Part shown: positions 27,309 through 36,038 of the stretch, in pieces
Numbering within the stretch: position 1 is the first letter of the stretch
Layout: each line of letters opens with the position of its first letter
Origin: Sphingomonas sp.
Lineage (GTDB): Bacteria > Pseudomonadota > Alphaproteobacteria > Sphingomonadales > Sphingomonadaceae
Direction: 5' to 3'
DNA length: 64,000 nucleotides
Assembly: GCA_003248865.1 (NCBI GenBank)
Contig: QFPK01000013.1
Span: 31,245 to 95,244, forward strand
The notes under the pieces: generated by a model
Databases searched by the model: none
The model's input: the letters and a program-made list of their open reading frames with translations, nothing else
Told to the model about the DNA's origin: nothing
Translations under genes and position numbers: made by a program

Positions 27309-29492
27309 ATGTTGTTTAACAAAGGTGTCGCCTTGTGCGGCACGATGATGCTGGCTGCCGTTTCCGGACAGGCCGTGGCGCAAACCGTCATTCTTGACGA
27401 AGATAATTATGAGAATGAGCAATACAGAGACAGTGGTGTGGGGCGGCTCGCCTTTCCGCTTGTTGTGTATCGCGTGGCAACCGCCCCAGCAAATGCGGTT
27501 CCGGTAACTACAGCGACCAATGCGGGCACGACGGCACCTGTTTCCCCTGCTGTTGCGGTATCATCCGGATCGACTGCTACGAGCGTGTCGAAAGCATCCC
27601 CTGCAACGACCAATGCCGCCACGGCGGCTTCGAGCGCGCAATCGCCGGCTACGTCGACGCCAGCAATTTTTTCGCCCGCCGTTGAGCAGTCCACGGAGTA
27701 TTTTCGAGATGCTGATACATATGTGGATGGCAGCTTTCTCTCGCGAATTAACATCTCGTCGCTGCGCACCCTGCTCCTGAATCTCGCGAGTGGCGGGTTG
27801 GCAAACCTGCCTGCACCTGTGGATACGGGAAACGCAGGTTCGGGTACGGGCGATCCGGGGACGCCGAGCGATGTGGTTTCAGAGACCCCGCCGGCGGTTG
27901 TCGTGCCTGACGTCCCCGCCCCGACCGAGCCAGTTATCCCGCCAGTGGTCACCGAAGATCCCACGCGCGGGCCGGAATTGCCCGAAGAGCCTGCGGCGCA
28001 GACACCGACGGAAGTGATCAAGGAGGTGATCGACGATGTCGTCGAAACCGTTACCGATGTCGTGAAGGACATTGTGGACACCGTTGTGGACACCGTGGAA
28101 ACGATTGTGGACGCAGTGGTGGATGCCGTGACCGGCGGGCAAGGGGACAGCAGCACCGATGCCGGCGTAACCCCTTCGCTTCCGGTGAGCGGGCCACAGC
28201 CTGAACAAACTCCGCCTGCAACGGCCCCTGAGACGACGACGCCTTCGACGCCGTCTGCCCCGACGGGAGAGCTGCCTGCCGTTGAGAAGACCTTCGATGT
28301 CTATGACCGGGTGCAGCTGCGGGAGGCGTTGCTGGAGTCGCTGAACCTGGCGGGTGCCATCATCCGCATCCATCCTGGCGAATATGGTTCACTGGTGTGG
28401 ACGAAGCGCGATCATGCCAAGGGCCGAGTCTTCCTGATCGGCGCCACCGACGAAATGCCGGTGTTCACCATGATCAACCTGACCAGTTCGAAGAACGTCG
28501 CGATGAGCGGACTGCGGATCGCCAGCAACGAAGCCGTTCTACTGAACCTGTCGTCCACATCGAACATCATCTTCACCGCCAGTGTCCTGACCAGCGCGAA
28601 TCCCGACAAGGATCCGTGGGATAACGGAAACACCGGCATCCATGTCCGCTCTGCATCACATGTGACGATCGAGGATGTGACCTTCGAGGATCTGCGGCTG
28701 GCGCTCTACTCGCAGCGTTCCGCGAATGTGAAGGTTCGCTACAACACGATGCATTACCTGCGCGAAGGCATCAATGTCGCCGCGACGGACGGCCTGCTGC
28801 TGGAGCGGAACTATTTCACCGAGTTCTATCCCAACTATGGCAAGGGGGAGCATCCTGACACCGTCCAGTTCTGGAACCGCAACGAGGAAGCCGGCGTCTA
28901 CAATGCCAAGCTGATCGAGAATGTGATGATCCATGGCGGCTGCCGCGCCGTGCAGGGCCTGTTCCTGGGCACTGACCGCAAGGCAATTCCGCACCGCAAC
29001 CTCGAGATTCGCGGCAATGTCTATTACGGCTCCTCGTCGCACGGCATCACCGTCGATGTCAGTGACGGTGTGACCATCGCCAACAACGTGGTTGCCATGT
29101 CACCCTGGGGCGAGCGCAACAACAGTGTCCGGTCTGCGGACGGGCGCTGCAGTGGTGGCTACAGCCCACGCATGCGGGCTCAGGACGCCGTCAACGTGTC
29201 CGCCTATGCCAACATCGGGATGGCGACACCGAGCGTCGGCGCGAACGAAGAGAAGACCAAGACCAACAACTGGAAGATCTTTGACGCGGTCTATGGCGGG
29301 CTTCCGTGGGAAGAACTGCTCAACGCCCGGCCGACTGCGGATACCCCGAAGCTGGAGGAGTTTCTGACCAAGGAAGGGTCTGCTGCGCGGGCTGCCGGCG
29401 CGGGCATCCTGGTGAGCTTCCCCCACGGCGATCGCAAGCCGGGCCGGATCAACGGCTTGCTGGAGGCTCTGGCTCTCCACAACGCCTCCTGA
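27309..29492 (+). CDS. Large secreted beta-helix protein with low-complexity N-terminal stalk
   Basis: This 727-residue protein starts with a signal peptide ending AVSGQAVAQ. Residues 60-330 are low complexity: Ala/Ser/Thr-rich, then Pro/Glu-rich, then a 41-residue Val/Asp/Thr helix-like run (residues 235-275, repeating VVDTV, TIVDA), then Thr/Pro-rich. The beta-helix domain follows from residue 329 (FDVYDRVQLREAL...IHPGEYGSL) with the shared YGKGEHPDTVQFW block and YYGSSSHGITVD. It is paralogous to the proteins at 24194 and 34785. The stalk suggests display away from the cell surface or oligomerisation. Enzyme activity is inferred from the fold only. Confidence 0.75.
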   Translation: MLFNKGVALCGTMMLAAVSGQAVAQTVILDEDNYENEQYRDSGVGRLAFPLVVYRVATAPANAVPVTTATNAGTTAPVSPAVAVSSGSTATSVSKASPATTNAATAASSAQSPATSTPAIFSPAVEQSTEYFRDADTYVDGSFLSRINISSLRTLLLNLASGGLANLPAPVDTGNAGSGTGDPGTPSDVVSETPPAVVVPDVPAPTEPVIPPVVTEDPTRGPELPEEPAAQTPTEVIKEVIDDVVETVTDVVKDIVDTVVDTVETIVDAVVDAVTGGQGDSSTDAGVTPSLPVSGPQPEQTPPATAPETTTPSTPSAPTGELPAVEKTFDVYDRVQLREALLESLNLAGAIIRIHPGEYGSLVWTKRDHAKGRVFLIGATDEMPVFTMINLTSSKNVAMSGLRIASNEAVLLNLSSTSNIIFTASVLTSANPDKDPWDNGNTGIHVRSASHVTIEDVTFEDLRLALYSQRSANVKVRYNTMHYLREGINVAATDGLLLERNYFTEFYPNYGKGEHPDTVQFWNRNEEAGVYNAKLIENVMIHGGCRAVQGLFLGTDRKAIPHRNLEIRGNVYYGSSSHGITVDVSDGVTIANNVVAMSPWGERNNSVRSADGRCSGGYSPRMRAQDAVNVSAYANIGMATPSVGANEEKTKTNNWKIFDAVYGGLPWEELLNARPTADTPKLEEFLTKEGSAARAAGAGILVSFPHGDRKPGRINGLLEALALHNAS

Positions 29493-29524
29493 TCTGACCG
29501 TTCAGAGCTGTGAACTCAGGAATG

Positions 29525-29560
29525 AAGAGCATGGTGTGTCCGCACCATGCTCTTTTCCTT
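29525..29560 (+). terminator. Rho-independent terminator of the beta-helix gene
   Basis: A perfect 12-bp stem (AAGAGCATGGTG/CACCATGCTCTT) with a 6-base loop is followed by TTCCTTTC. It lies 32 bases after the stop. Confidence 0.8.
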
Positions 29561-29636
29561 TCGTTGATCGCCCGCGTCGCGATCGTTTACCGGTTTAATT
29601 CTGGCACCCGCACACCCCATTCGCTATGAGGGCGCC

Positions 29637-31241
29637 ATGATCAGCCTTCGCGACAGGATTCTGCCGCCCTACACCCGCCGGGTGGACGACCTGCGGCATC
29701 GGCTCGTGAAGTCCATTGCGGTGTTCGCGCTGCTCCTCACCGCCATTTTCATGGGCTTCTGGATCGCCGTGTTCGGCACATTGGTGGCGCAGCCCTTCTT
29801 CGTGCTGGTGGGCGTTCTGTTCATTCTGGCATTCTGGCTGGTGGACGATACCGAGCCGGACTATCGCAAGACGCTTGCCAAGATGCTGATCACTTATGGA
29901 GTGCTGGAATCGGCCTGGCCCTCCTATCTCGCGCTGGATATCCCCGGCCTGCCCTGGATCACCCCGCCAAGATTGGTTCTGCTGGCGATGATGCTGCTGA
30001 TGACGCTGCAGATCGCGCAATCCAGCCGGGTACGTGGCGAAGTGAGCGAAGCGATCGCATACAACAAGATGGCTTTCCTGATCCTGGGGCTGTTCTGGCT
30101 CGTGGCGTTCGCGACCATCGCGTTCTCGCGTTACCCTGGCACCTCGGCCGTCGTTCTGGTGCAGAATTTCGTGCTGTGGAACGCCCCCTTCCTGGTGGCG
30201 ATCTGGGTGTTCGGAGATCGCGACGTCTTTGCCCGCTTCGTGAAGGCCATGATGTGGACGATGTGCTTCATCTTCCTGTTGACCACGCTGGAGTATATCC
30301 AGCGAAAGCCCATCTGGTTCGATTACATCCCCTCATTCCTGAAGATCGACGGCCCGCTGTTCGCGGCGCTGATGGAAGAACAGGTGCGTGTTGGCGATGA
30401 TCGATATCGTGCGCGCGGCGTGTTCGCGGTGCACCTGTATTTCGCCCAGTTCATGTTGATGGTGACACCCTTCATCCTGCACAAGGCCATTGAAAATAAA
30501 GGGTGGATGCGGTTCTGGGCCTGGGCACTGCTGGTGTTCAACCTCGTGGTGATCTGGATGACCAACACCAGAACGGGCATGTCAGGATTCATCTTGATCT
30601 GCTCGGGCATGATTGGGCTTTATGCGCTTCGGCGCTTCCTGAACCCCACCAGCAAATCCGACATGGTGGCACCCGGCATCTTCATGTCGGCGCCCGTCGG
30701 CATGCTGGCCTTCGGCGTGTTGATCGCCCTGAGCCCGAGATTGCAGACCATGACCGTGGGCGGCGCGCAGACCCGTGGCAGCGACCAGGGACGCGACGTG
30801 CAGTGGCAGAAGGGAATGGCTGCGCTGGAGAGCAACCCGTTCGGGCATGGCGCGGATGTATCGGCGCGGATCGCAGGCCGGTTGGTGGGGGATCGATACA
30901 TTATCGACAGCCTGTGGCTGAACCTGCTGCTGGATTTCGGGGTACTGGGGTTCGTGGCCTTCATTGGTTTCATCCTGACGGCCGCCTATTTCGGCGTGCG
31001 CATGTACCTGCGGGCGACGGACGAGCGCGTGAAACTGATGGGACCGGCGGCGGTGGCGGTCGGCGGCATGGCAATGACCACATATACCATCAGTTACTGG
31101 AGCAACCTGCCCTTCATGTTCATCCTGTGCGCCTCGATCTTCGCCTTCCGCCGCTCTGTCCTTCAGGAGGAGAGAGGTTTGAACGCACCCCCCAAGTCGG
31201 CCATCCCGCTGCGCTCCCCGCTCCTCGGCCGCACGGCCTGA
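29637..31241 (+). CDS. O-antigen ligase/Wzy-like polysaccharide polymerase
   Basis: This 534-residue membrane protein has about 11 hydrophobic segments and one large loop between late segments (LSPRLQTMTVGGAQTRGSDQGRDVQWQKGMAALESNPFGHGADVS). That loop has the R/H-containing pattern of the Wzy_C/O-antigen ligase superfamily, where it lies in the periplasm. It would polymerise or ligate lipid-linked repeat units outside the inner membrane. It pairs with the flippase at 33227-34690. Ligase and polymerase functions cannot be separated by sequence alone. Confidence 0.78.
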   Translation: MISLRDRILPPYTRRVDDLRHRLVKSIAVFALLLTAIFMGFWIAVFGTLVAQPFFVLVGVLFILAFWLVDDTEPDYRKTLAKMLITYGVLESAWPSYLALDIPGLPWITPPRLVLLAMMLLMTLQIAQSSRVRGEVSEAIAYNKMAFLILGLFWLVAFATIAFSRYPGTSAVVLVQNFVLWNAPFLVAIWVFGDRDVFARFVKAMMWTMCFIFLLTTLEYIQRKPIWFDYIPSFLKIDGPLFAALMEEQVRVGDDRYRARGVFAVHLYFAQFMLMVTPFILHKAIENKGWMRFWAWALLVFNLVVIWMTNTRTGMSGFILICSGMIGLYALRRFLNPTSKSDMVAPGIFMSAPVGMLAFGVLIALSPRLQTMTVGGAQTRGSDQGRDVQWQKGMAALESNPFGHGADVSARIAGRLVGDRYIIDSLWLNLLLDFGVLGFVAFIGFILTAAYFGVRMYLRATDERVKLMGPAAVAVGGMAMTTYTISYWSNLPFMFILCASIFAFRRSVLQEERGLNAPPKSAIPLRSPLLGRTA

Positions 31242-31245
31242 TCCG

Positions 31246-32175
31246 GTGCAGCTTCATCATTTCCATGATCCCGAAGGCAATTTCGGGGACGATTTGAACC
31301 ACTGGATCTGGGACTATCTGCTGCCCGGCTGGCGGCAGGCTTGGCCGGACACCTGGCTGGTGGGCGTGGGCACGCTCATCAACGAGAAGATGCCGGCCGG
31401 GGCGCCGAAGCTGGTGATGGGCTCGGGCGTTGGTTATGGCGAGCTGCCGTCGGACGGCATGAAGGCGGAATGCCGCTTCGTTTCGGTGCGCGGGCCGCGA
31501 TCGGCCGCGACGCTCGGGATCGATCCGGCGCTGGGCATTCTGGACCCGGCCGCGCTGATCCCACTGCTGAGCGACTTTGCGGATATCGAGCGCCACGGCG
31601 AGACGCTGTTCATCCCCCACCATCGCTCCATCCACCGGCAGGACTGGCCCGCGTTGTGCACTCGGGCCGGGCTGTCGTTCCTCTCTCCCTGCGGCGAAGC
31701 GAAAGGCGTGATCCGCCGCATCGCGGGCGCAAGGCTGGTGGTGACGGAGAGCATGCACGGCGCCATTCTGGCGGATGCCTTCGGCGTGCCCTGGCATGCC
31801 GTTTCCATCAACGCCCAGTTCAACAGCTGGAAATGGGCGGACTGGGGCGAAAGCGTCGGCGTGGACGTGAAAATCCATCCCCTCGCCTCCGCGCTGGAAC
31901 CGCTGTTCCGCAAGCTGCAGCGCCAGCCCGCCGCGAAGCCGGCAGCCGGTGGTGCCCCCGCATCGGACGGCGGGCGCGGCGCACCGGCACGGCCGGGTCA
32001 GAGCTGGAAGGGTCGTCTCCGGCTGGCGCTGGAGCGCATGTCTGTCGAGCCGAAGATCGCGGCACTGGCGAAACAGCCCGGGCAGTTGAGCGACCGGACA
32101 AAGCTGGCCGATGCGCAGGCGCGGCTGCAGGCGCGGCTGGCCGAGCTGGCGGGCGAGATGGTGGCGACGGCCTGA
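31246..32175 (+). CDS. Polysaccharide pyruvyl transferase family protein
   Basis: This 309-residue protein begins at GTG 31246, 4 bases after the polymerase stop. It opens with LHHFHDPEGNFGDDLNHWIWDYLLP, the GNFGDDLN signature of pyruvyl transferases such as ExoV-like enzymes, and has the later TESMHGAILADAFGVPW motif. It would add a pyruvate ketal to a sugar of the repeat unit, giving the polymer negative charge. The C-terminal 70 residues are Ala/Pro-rich, then helical. It ends the rightward half of the cluster at repeat copy 4. Confidence 0.85.
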   Translation: MQLHHFHDPEGNFGDDLNHWIWDYLLPGWRQAWPDTWLVGVGTLINEKMPAGAPKLVMGSGVGYGELPSDGMKAECRFVSVRGPRSAATLGIDPALGILDPAALIPLLSDFADIERHGETLFIPHHRSIHRQDWPALCTRAGLSFLSPCGEAKGVIRRIAGARLVVTESMHGAILADAFGVPWHAVSINAQFNSWKWADWGESVGVDVKIHPLASALEPLFRKLQRQPAAKPAAGGAPASDGGRGAPARPGQSWKGRLRLALERMSVEPKIAALAKQPGQLSDRTKLADAQARLQARLAELAGEMVATA

Positions 32176-32202
32176 CTTTCCGGGATGGCGGATCGATGAT
32201 TT

Positions 32203-32376
32203 GAAGGGGCTCTGCCCCTTCACCCCGGCAGGGAGCTGTGCTCCCTGCACCCACATTAGCAGGTCACCCGGCAAGGTTGTGCTCACGGAGGGGTTTGTTG
32301 CCTGCGGCGCCAGCAAGCTGCAACGCCAACTAAGAGGGTGCAGGGAAATCATTTCCCTGCCCGCCGGAGGCAAAAA
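32203..32376 (-). repeat. Dispersed hairpin element, copy 4 (reverse, central deletion)
   Basis: The outer hairpins are intact: GAAGGGGC/GCCCCTTC, GCAGGGAGC/GCTCCCTGC, and GCAGGGAAAT/ATTTCCCTGC followed by GCCGGAGGC. The second arm of the central hairpin and the following segment are missing, with GCCTGCGGCGCCAGCAAGC joined to CTGCAACGCC. It lies between the convergent pyruvyl transferase and glycosyltransferase genes. Confidence 0.85.
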
Positions 32377-32387
32377 ACTCCTATCCT

Positions 32388-33230
32388 CTAAGGCAGCCCG
32401 AACTCCCGTCGTTCGCCATCGCCATAAAACCGCAGGCGGCGGAGATTTTCCAGCGCCCGGGGTGGGTTGGAGAGAACGCCTTTGTTCAGCAGATAGGTGC
32501 GCAGCATGTTGCGTGAGCGGCTGTGCGCGTTGGCGTGGCCGACGCGGTAGACGGCGCCGGGGTAGGGCAGGGCGGTGGTGGTGACGCCCTGATCCTTCAG
32601 CGCGGCTTTGACGGCGATGTGGCTGCCCAGCATGGATTTGATGTAATCCGTGCTTGCGGCTTCCTGCGATGGCGGCAGGCCGAGAGCGGCGAGCGGCACC
32701 ACGGAGGAGGTGCCGCACAGGCTGCTGAAATCGGGGTGGGTGTAGAGGATGCGGCTGCCCGGGCTCCAGACATGGCCTTCGTCGAAGCGGATGGCATGGT
32801 CGGCGGGCGTGGCGGTGACGGTGGCGGCGAGGCGGTTGCTGACGAGGTCGTCGTCGTCCGTGACCATGATGTGGGTTGTGGGGCCGGCGGCGAGCAGGGC
32901 GGCGAGGACACGGCGGCCCTTGTCCAGCCGGACTGCGTCGTGGAAGTCGGCTCGGGACTGGCCTTCGGGCGCGTAATGACGGTTGGGCGGGAAGTGCACG
33001 CGCACCGCATGGACGCCGGGGGGGAGCGGCGGCAGGTCTGCGCCTTCCTGCGCGGCGATGACGGCGCGCCAGGAGGGGTGCTGCTGGCCGGCGATGGAGG
33101 CGAGGGTCTGGCCGAGGTTGGCCTTGAGCGCGGACCAGTTGGAGGCGTTGTCCGGATGGCGGACGGGGATGACGAAGGTGAGGGCGACCGGCGCGTCGGG
33201 ATCCGCGCCAAGGGGGACCGGCGGCGTCAT
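32388..33230 (-). CDS. Glycosyltransferase-like protein (GT-A fold)
   Basis: This 280-residue protein has an N-terminal strand ALTFVIPVRHPDNASNWSALKANLGQTL, the metal-binding motif MVTDDDDLVSNRLA (about residues 115-128), and a long C-terminal region ending EFGLP. The order fits a family 2-like glycosyltransferase of polysaccharide clusters. The ATG at 33230 overlaps the flippase stop (ATGA), so the two are coupled. The longer frame to 33716 lies inside the flippase gene and is not used. The donor and acceptor are unknown. Confidence 0.7.
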   Translation of the reverse strand: MTPPVPLGADPDAPVALTFVIPVRHPDNASNWSALKANLGQTLASIAGQQHPSWRAVIAAQEGADLPPLPPGVHAVRVHFPPNRHYAPEGQSRADFHDAVRLDKGRRVLAALLAAGPTTHIMVTDDDDLVSNRLAATVTATPADHAIRFDEGHVWSPGSRILYTHPDFSSLCGTSSVVPLAALGLPPSQEAASTDYIKSMLGSHIAVKAALKDQGVTTTALPYPGAVYRVGHANAHSRSRNMLRTYLLNKGVLSNPPRALENLRRLRFYGDGERREFGLP

Positions 33231-34690
33231 TTGCGGCGGACCTTGCGGACCAGGGCGAGGCTTTTGTCCCGATCCACCACTGCGATCAGGGCGCCGTAGA
33301 CGAGCACCCCCAGCGGCATGCCGGCGAGCAGGCGGACGATCGCATGGGCGCCCTGGGCGGCGAGCCGTTGATCGAGCGCGAACACGGCGGCGCCCATCAG
33401 CGTGGCGGCGAAGGCCGGGCGCCACAGCGCGGCGGGGATGCGGTGATAGGAGATGCCGAGCAGGCGGCTGAGGAACCAGCTGTTGAGCGGGATCTGGATC
33501 GCGATGGCTGCGGCCTTCGTCCACACCACGGCCATCAGCCCGTGGTTGGCGGCAAGCCACAGCGTGGAGATGTTCATGGCGGCACAGAACAGGCTCCAGC
33601 GGAACTGGAATCGGGCCTCGCCCCGGGCAGAGAAGATGGCGCCGTTGAGATCGCCGACGGTGCCGATGAGGGCGGCGAGCGTGAGGACGCCCAGCACCTG
33701 TGCCACCGCTTCCCATTTGGGGCCGAGCAGGATGTCCGTGATGGGGGTGGCGAGCGCCCAGATGCCGAAGGTGACGGGGGCCATCACCAGGAAGGTGGCG
33801 TGCAGCGTGGTGAGATAGCCGTTGGCGACGCGTTCCGGTTCTGACTGGATCGCCGCCATGATCGGGAAGGTGGTGCGGCGGATCGCCTGGGTAATGGTGC
33901 GCTGGGGCGAGATGATGATCTGCTGGGCCAGCGTGAGATAGCCGAGATCGGCGGCCGCCAGCTTCTTGCCGACGATGGGCCGATCCGCATAGCCGGAAAT
34001 GAAGCCGACCGCGCCTGCGAGGGTGACATAGCTGCCGTAGCCGAGGAGGGGCTTTAGCGCTTCGTAGGAGAAGCGGAAGCTGGGGCGCCAGCGGGCGGAG
34101 GCGAAGTAAAAGGCGAAGATCACGAAGCTGATCGCATATTGCTGGGCCAGAAGCGCGAACACCGAGGCGCCGGACGCCGCGAGGCCGACTGCGACGACGG
34201 CGCCGACAAGGCCGGCGATGAGTTCCGCCGTGGCGAGGCGCTGGAACTTGAATTCCCGTTCCAGAATGGAGTTCGGAACCCCCTGCGCGGCGATCAGCAG
34301 GAAGACGGGGGCGATGGCCTGCACATAGGGCGTGAGCTTCGGCTCGTCGAACAGGCGGGCGATGGGCTCGGCGAGGCCGAACACGGCGATGGCGGCGACC
34401 ACGCCGATCGCGACGGAGGCCCAGAACACGCTGTTCAGTTCGAGGTCGGAGACATCCTTGCGCTGCACCAGCGCGACGCGGAGGCCGAAATCGGCGAACA
34501 CCTGGATGAAGTTGATCAGGAAGAAGATCAGCGCGAACAGGCCGAATTCGGTGGGGCTGAGGAAACGCGACAGCAGGCTGATGGTGCCGATGCCGATCAG
34601 CGCGCGCAGCCCCCGCGACAGCGCGGCGGCGCCGGAGCCGAGTGCGGCCGCGCGGGCGAGTCCGGTTTTGCGCGGGGTCTCTTCGCTCAT
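33227..34690 (-). CDS. Wzx-like oligosaccharide flippase (MATE/MOP superfamily)
   Basis: This 487-residue protein has about 12-14 membrane segments. Features include FGLFALIFFLINFIQVFADFGLRVALVQRKDVSD near the N-terminus, typical of the RfbX/Wzx group, and LTLAQQIIISPQRTITQAIRRTTFP in mid-protein. It would move undecaprenyl-linked repeat units to the periplasm. I chose the ATG at 34690 (MSEETPRKTG). It is translationally coupled to the downstream glycosyltransferase and works with the polymerase at 29637. Together they point to a Wzx/Wzy-type pathway. Confidence 0.88.
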   Translation of the reverse strand: MSEETPRKTGLARAAALGSGAAALSRGLRALIGIGTISLLSRFLSPTEFGLFALIFFLINFIQVFADFGLRVALVQRKDVSDLELNSVFWASVAIGVVAAIAVFGLAEPIARLFDEPKLTPYVQAIAPVFLLIAAQGVPNSILEREFKFQRLATAELIAGLVGAVVAVGLAASGASVFALLAQQYAISFVIFAFYFASARWRPSFRFSYEALKPLLGYGSYVTLAGAVGFISGYADRPIVGKKLAAADLGYLTLAQQIIISPQRTITQAIRRTTFPIMAAIQSEPERVANGYLTTLHATFLVMAPVTFGIWALATPITDILLGPKWEAVAQVLGVLTLAALIGTVGDLNGAIFSARGEARFQFRWSLFCAAMNISTLWLAANHGLMAVVWTKAAAIAIQIPLNSWFLSRLLGISYHRIPAALWRPAFAATLMGAAVFALDQRLAAQGAHAIVRLLAGMPLGVLVYGALIAVVDRDKSLALVRKVRRK

Positions 34691-34784
34691 TCGGGTCTGC
34701 CGGCCTGCCCCATCATGCTGCACATGCGCACTATTCCCCTCATGGCGGCGCGGAGCGCCGCGCTCAAGCGCGAAGTTGGTGACG

Positions 34785-36023
34785 TCAGGCGGCGGGCGGC
34801 AGTTCGGCGCCGCAGATCAGGCGGGCACCCTGCCCGGCCTTGCCGGCGGCCGAGTTCGGATTGACGGTGAAGGCTTCCAGCGGCGGGTCAGAGCCCTGCG
34901 GCGGGTTGAGAAAAACCTTTTTCAGTGGCGTGGCACTGTTTCTGCGCACCTGCACTGTGAGGTTGTTCTGGCCTTCAACTGTGGGTGGAATGGTGAAGGA
35001 GGTGGCGATGTTGTTCACAAACCGGCCTGAAGACGTGTCCCCGATGATGCGAATCTTGGGGACGAGCGCGCTGGATTCCCGGCCGTCCGCCGAGCGGGCG
35101 GGGACGGGCTGCGTCTCGACATGATCGGAGCCGAGAACCGTGTTGTTCTCGACAAGGGCATTTTCGGCGCCCACCAGAGAGATGCCGTGAAGGGCGGAGC
35201 CGTAATAGATGTTGTCGCGGATCACGAGATTGCGGATTCGCATGGAGGGATCGATTTCCGGCTTCTGCGTGCCCGTGAGCAGCATGCCGTGAACGGCGCG
35301 CGGACCGCCCAGACTGATGAAATTGCCTTCGATCAGCAGGTTGTTGGAATTGCCATCCTTGTTCTGCCAGGCCTGGATCGCATCGGGATGCTCCTTGTTG
35401 GCATAGTTGGGCATGAAGTGGGAAAAGCGGTTGCAGCGGATCTTGCCGCCGTCGACGGCAACCCAGTTGATGCCCTCGCGCACATAGGCGATGCTGTTGC
35501 CGCTGACGGTTATGTCGCGGCTGCTGCCGGCCTGAAGGGTGAGGGCCACTTCGCGGACGCGGTTGCCCACGATCGCCACGCCGCTGACGCCGCGCAGGCC
35601 GATGCCCACGCCCTTGTCATCCCACGGGTCATTGTTGAGGATCTGGCCGCGGATCAGATTGTTGGCGAGGCGGATCGACTGGCTGTTCTCGATCCGGACG
35701 ATGCGGCCGCGATTGTCGAAGCTGCCGCCGATCTCCAGCCCCTGCAATGTCCAGCCAGCGGAATCGAAGATCTGCACATGGGCGATGAGCGCGTTCTTGC
35801 CATTGATGACGACGGGTGCCCCCTCCAGCTTGCGGCCGCTGATGATGAGCGGGGCATAGCTGCCCGGGGCAAGGTCAATCCTGTCCCCCGAGCGGGCGGC
35901 GGCGACGGCGCTTTTCAGTTCCGCGTCGGATGAAGCGACGAAATTGCGGGCATCTGCGCTGCCGCAGCCGACAAGGGCAGGAACAACACCGAACAGCAGC
36001 AAGGGGGAGATACGGCGCGGCAT
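34785..36023 (-). CDS. Beta-helix lipoprotein, PL6/chondroitinase B-like
   Basis: This 412-residue protein has a lipoprotein signal (LLLFGVVPALVGC). Its mature part begins RNFVASSDAELKSAV...GDRIDLAPGSYAPL, the opening also seen in the two other beta-helix proteins, followed by helix turns (IRLANNLIRGQ, VAIVGNRVREV) and the block YANKEHPDAIQAW. GSALHGISLVG matches GSALHGITMGN of the 24194 protein. It is the membrane-anchored member of the trio. It lies at the start of the leftward group of genes after a glycosyltransferase and probably acts on the nascent polymer in the periplasm. Confidence 0.78.
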   Translation of the reverse strand: MPRRISPLLLFGVVPALVGCGSADARNFVASSDAELKSAVAAARSGDRIDLAPGSYAPLIISGRKLEGAPVVINGKNALIAHVQIFDSAGWTLQGLEIGGSFDNRGRIVRIENSQSIRLANNLIRGQILNNDPWDDKGVGIGLRGVSGVAIVGNRVREVALTLQAGSSRDITVSGNSIAYVREGINWVAVDGGKIRCNRFSHFMPNYANKEHPDAIQAWQNKDGNSNNLLIEGNFISLGGPRAVHGMLLTGTQKPEIDPSMRIRNLVIRDNIYYGSALHGISLVGAENALVENNTVLGSDHVETQPVPARSADGRESSALVPKIRIIGDTSSGRFVNNIATSFTIPPTVEGQNNLTVQVRRNSATPLKKVFLNPPQGSDPPLEAFTVNPNSAAGKAGQGARLICGAELPPAA

Positions 36024-36038
36024 GGCGGGGGCCTTTCG

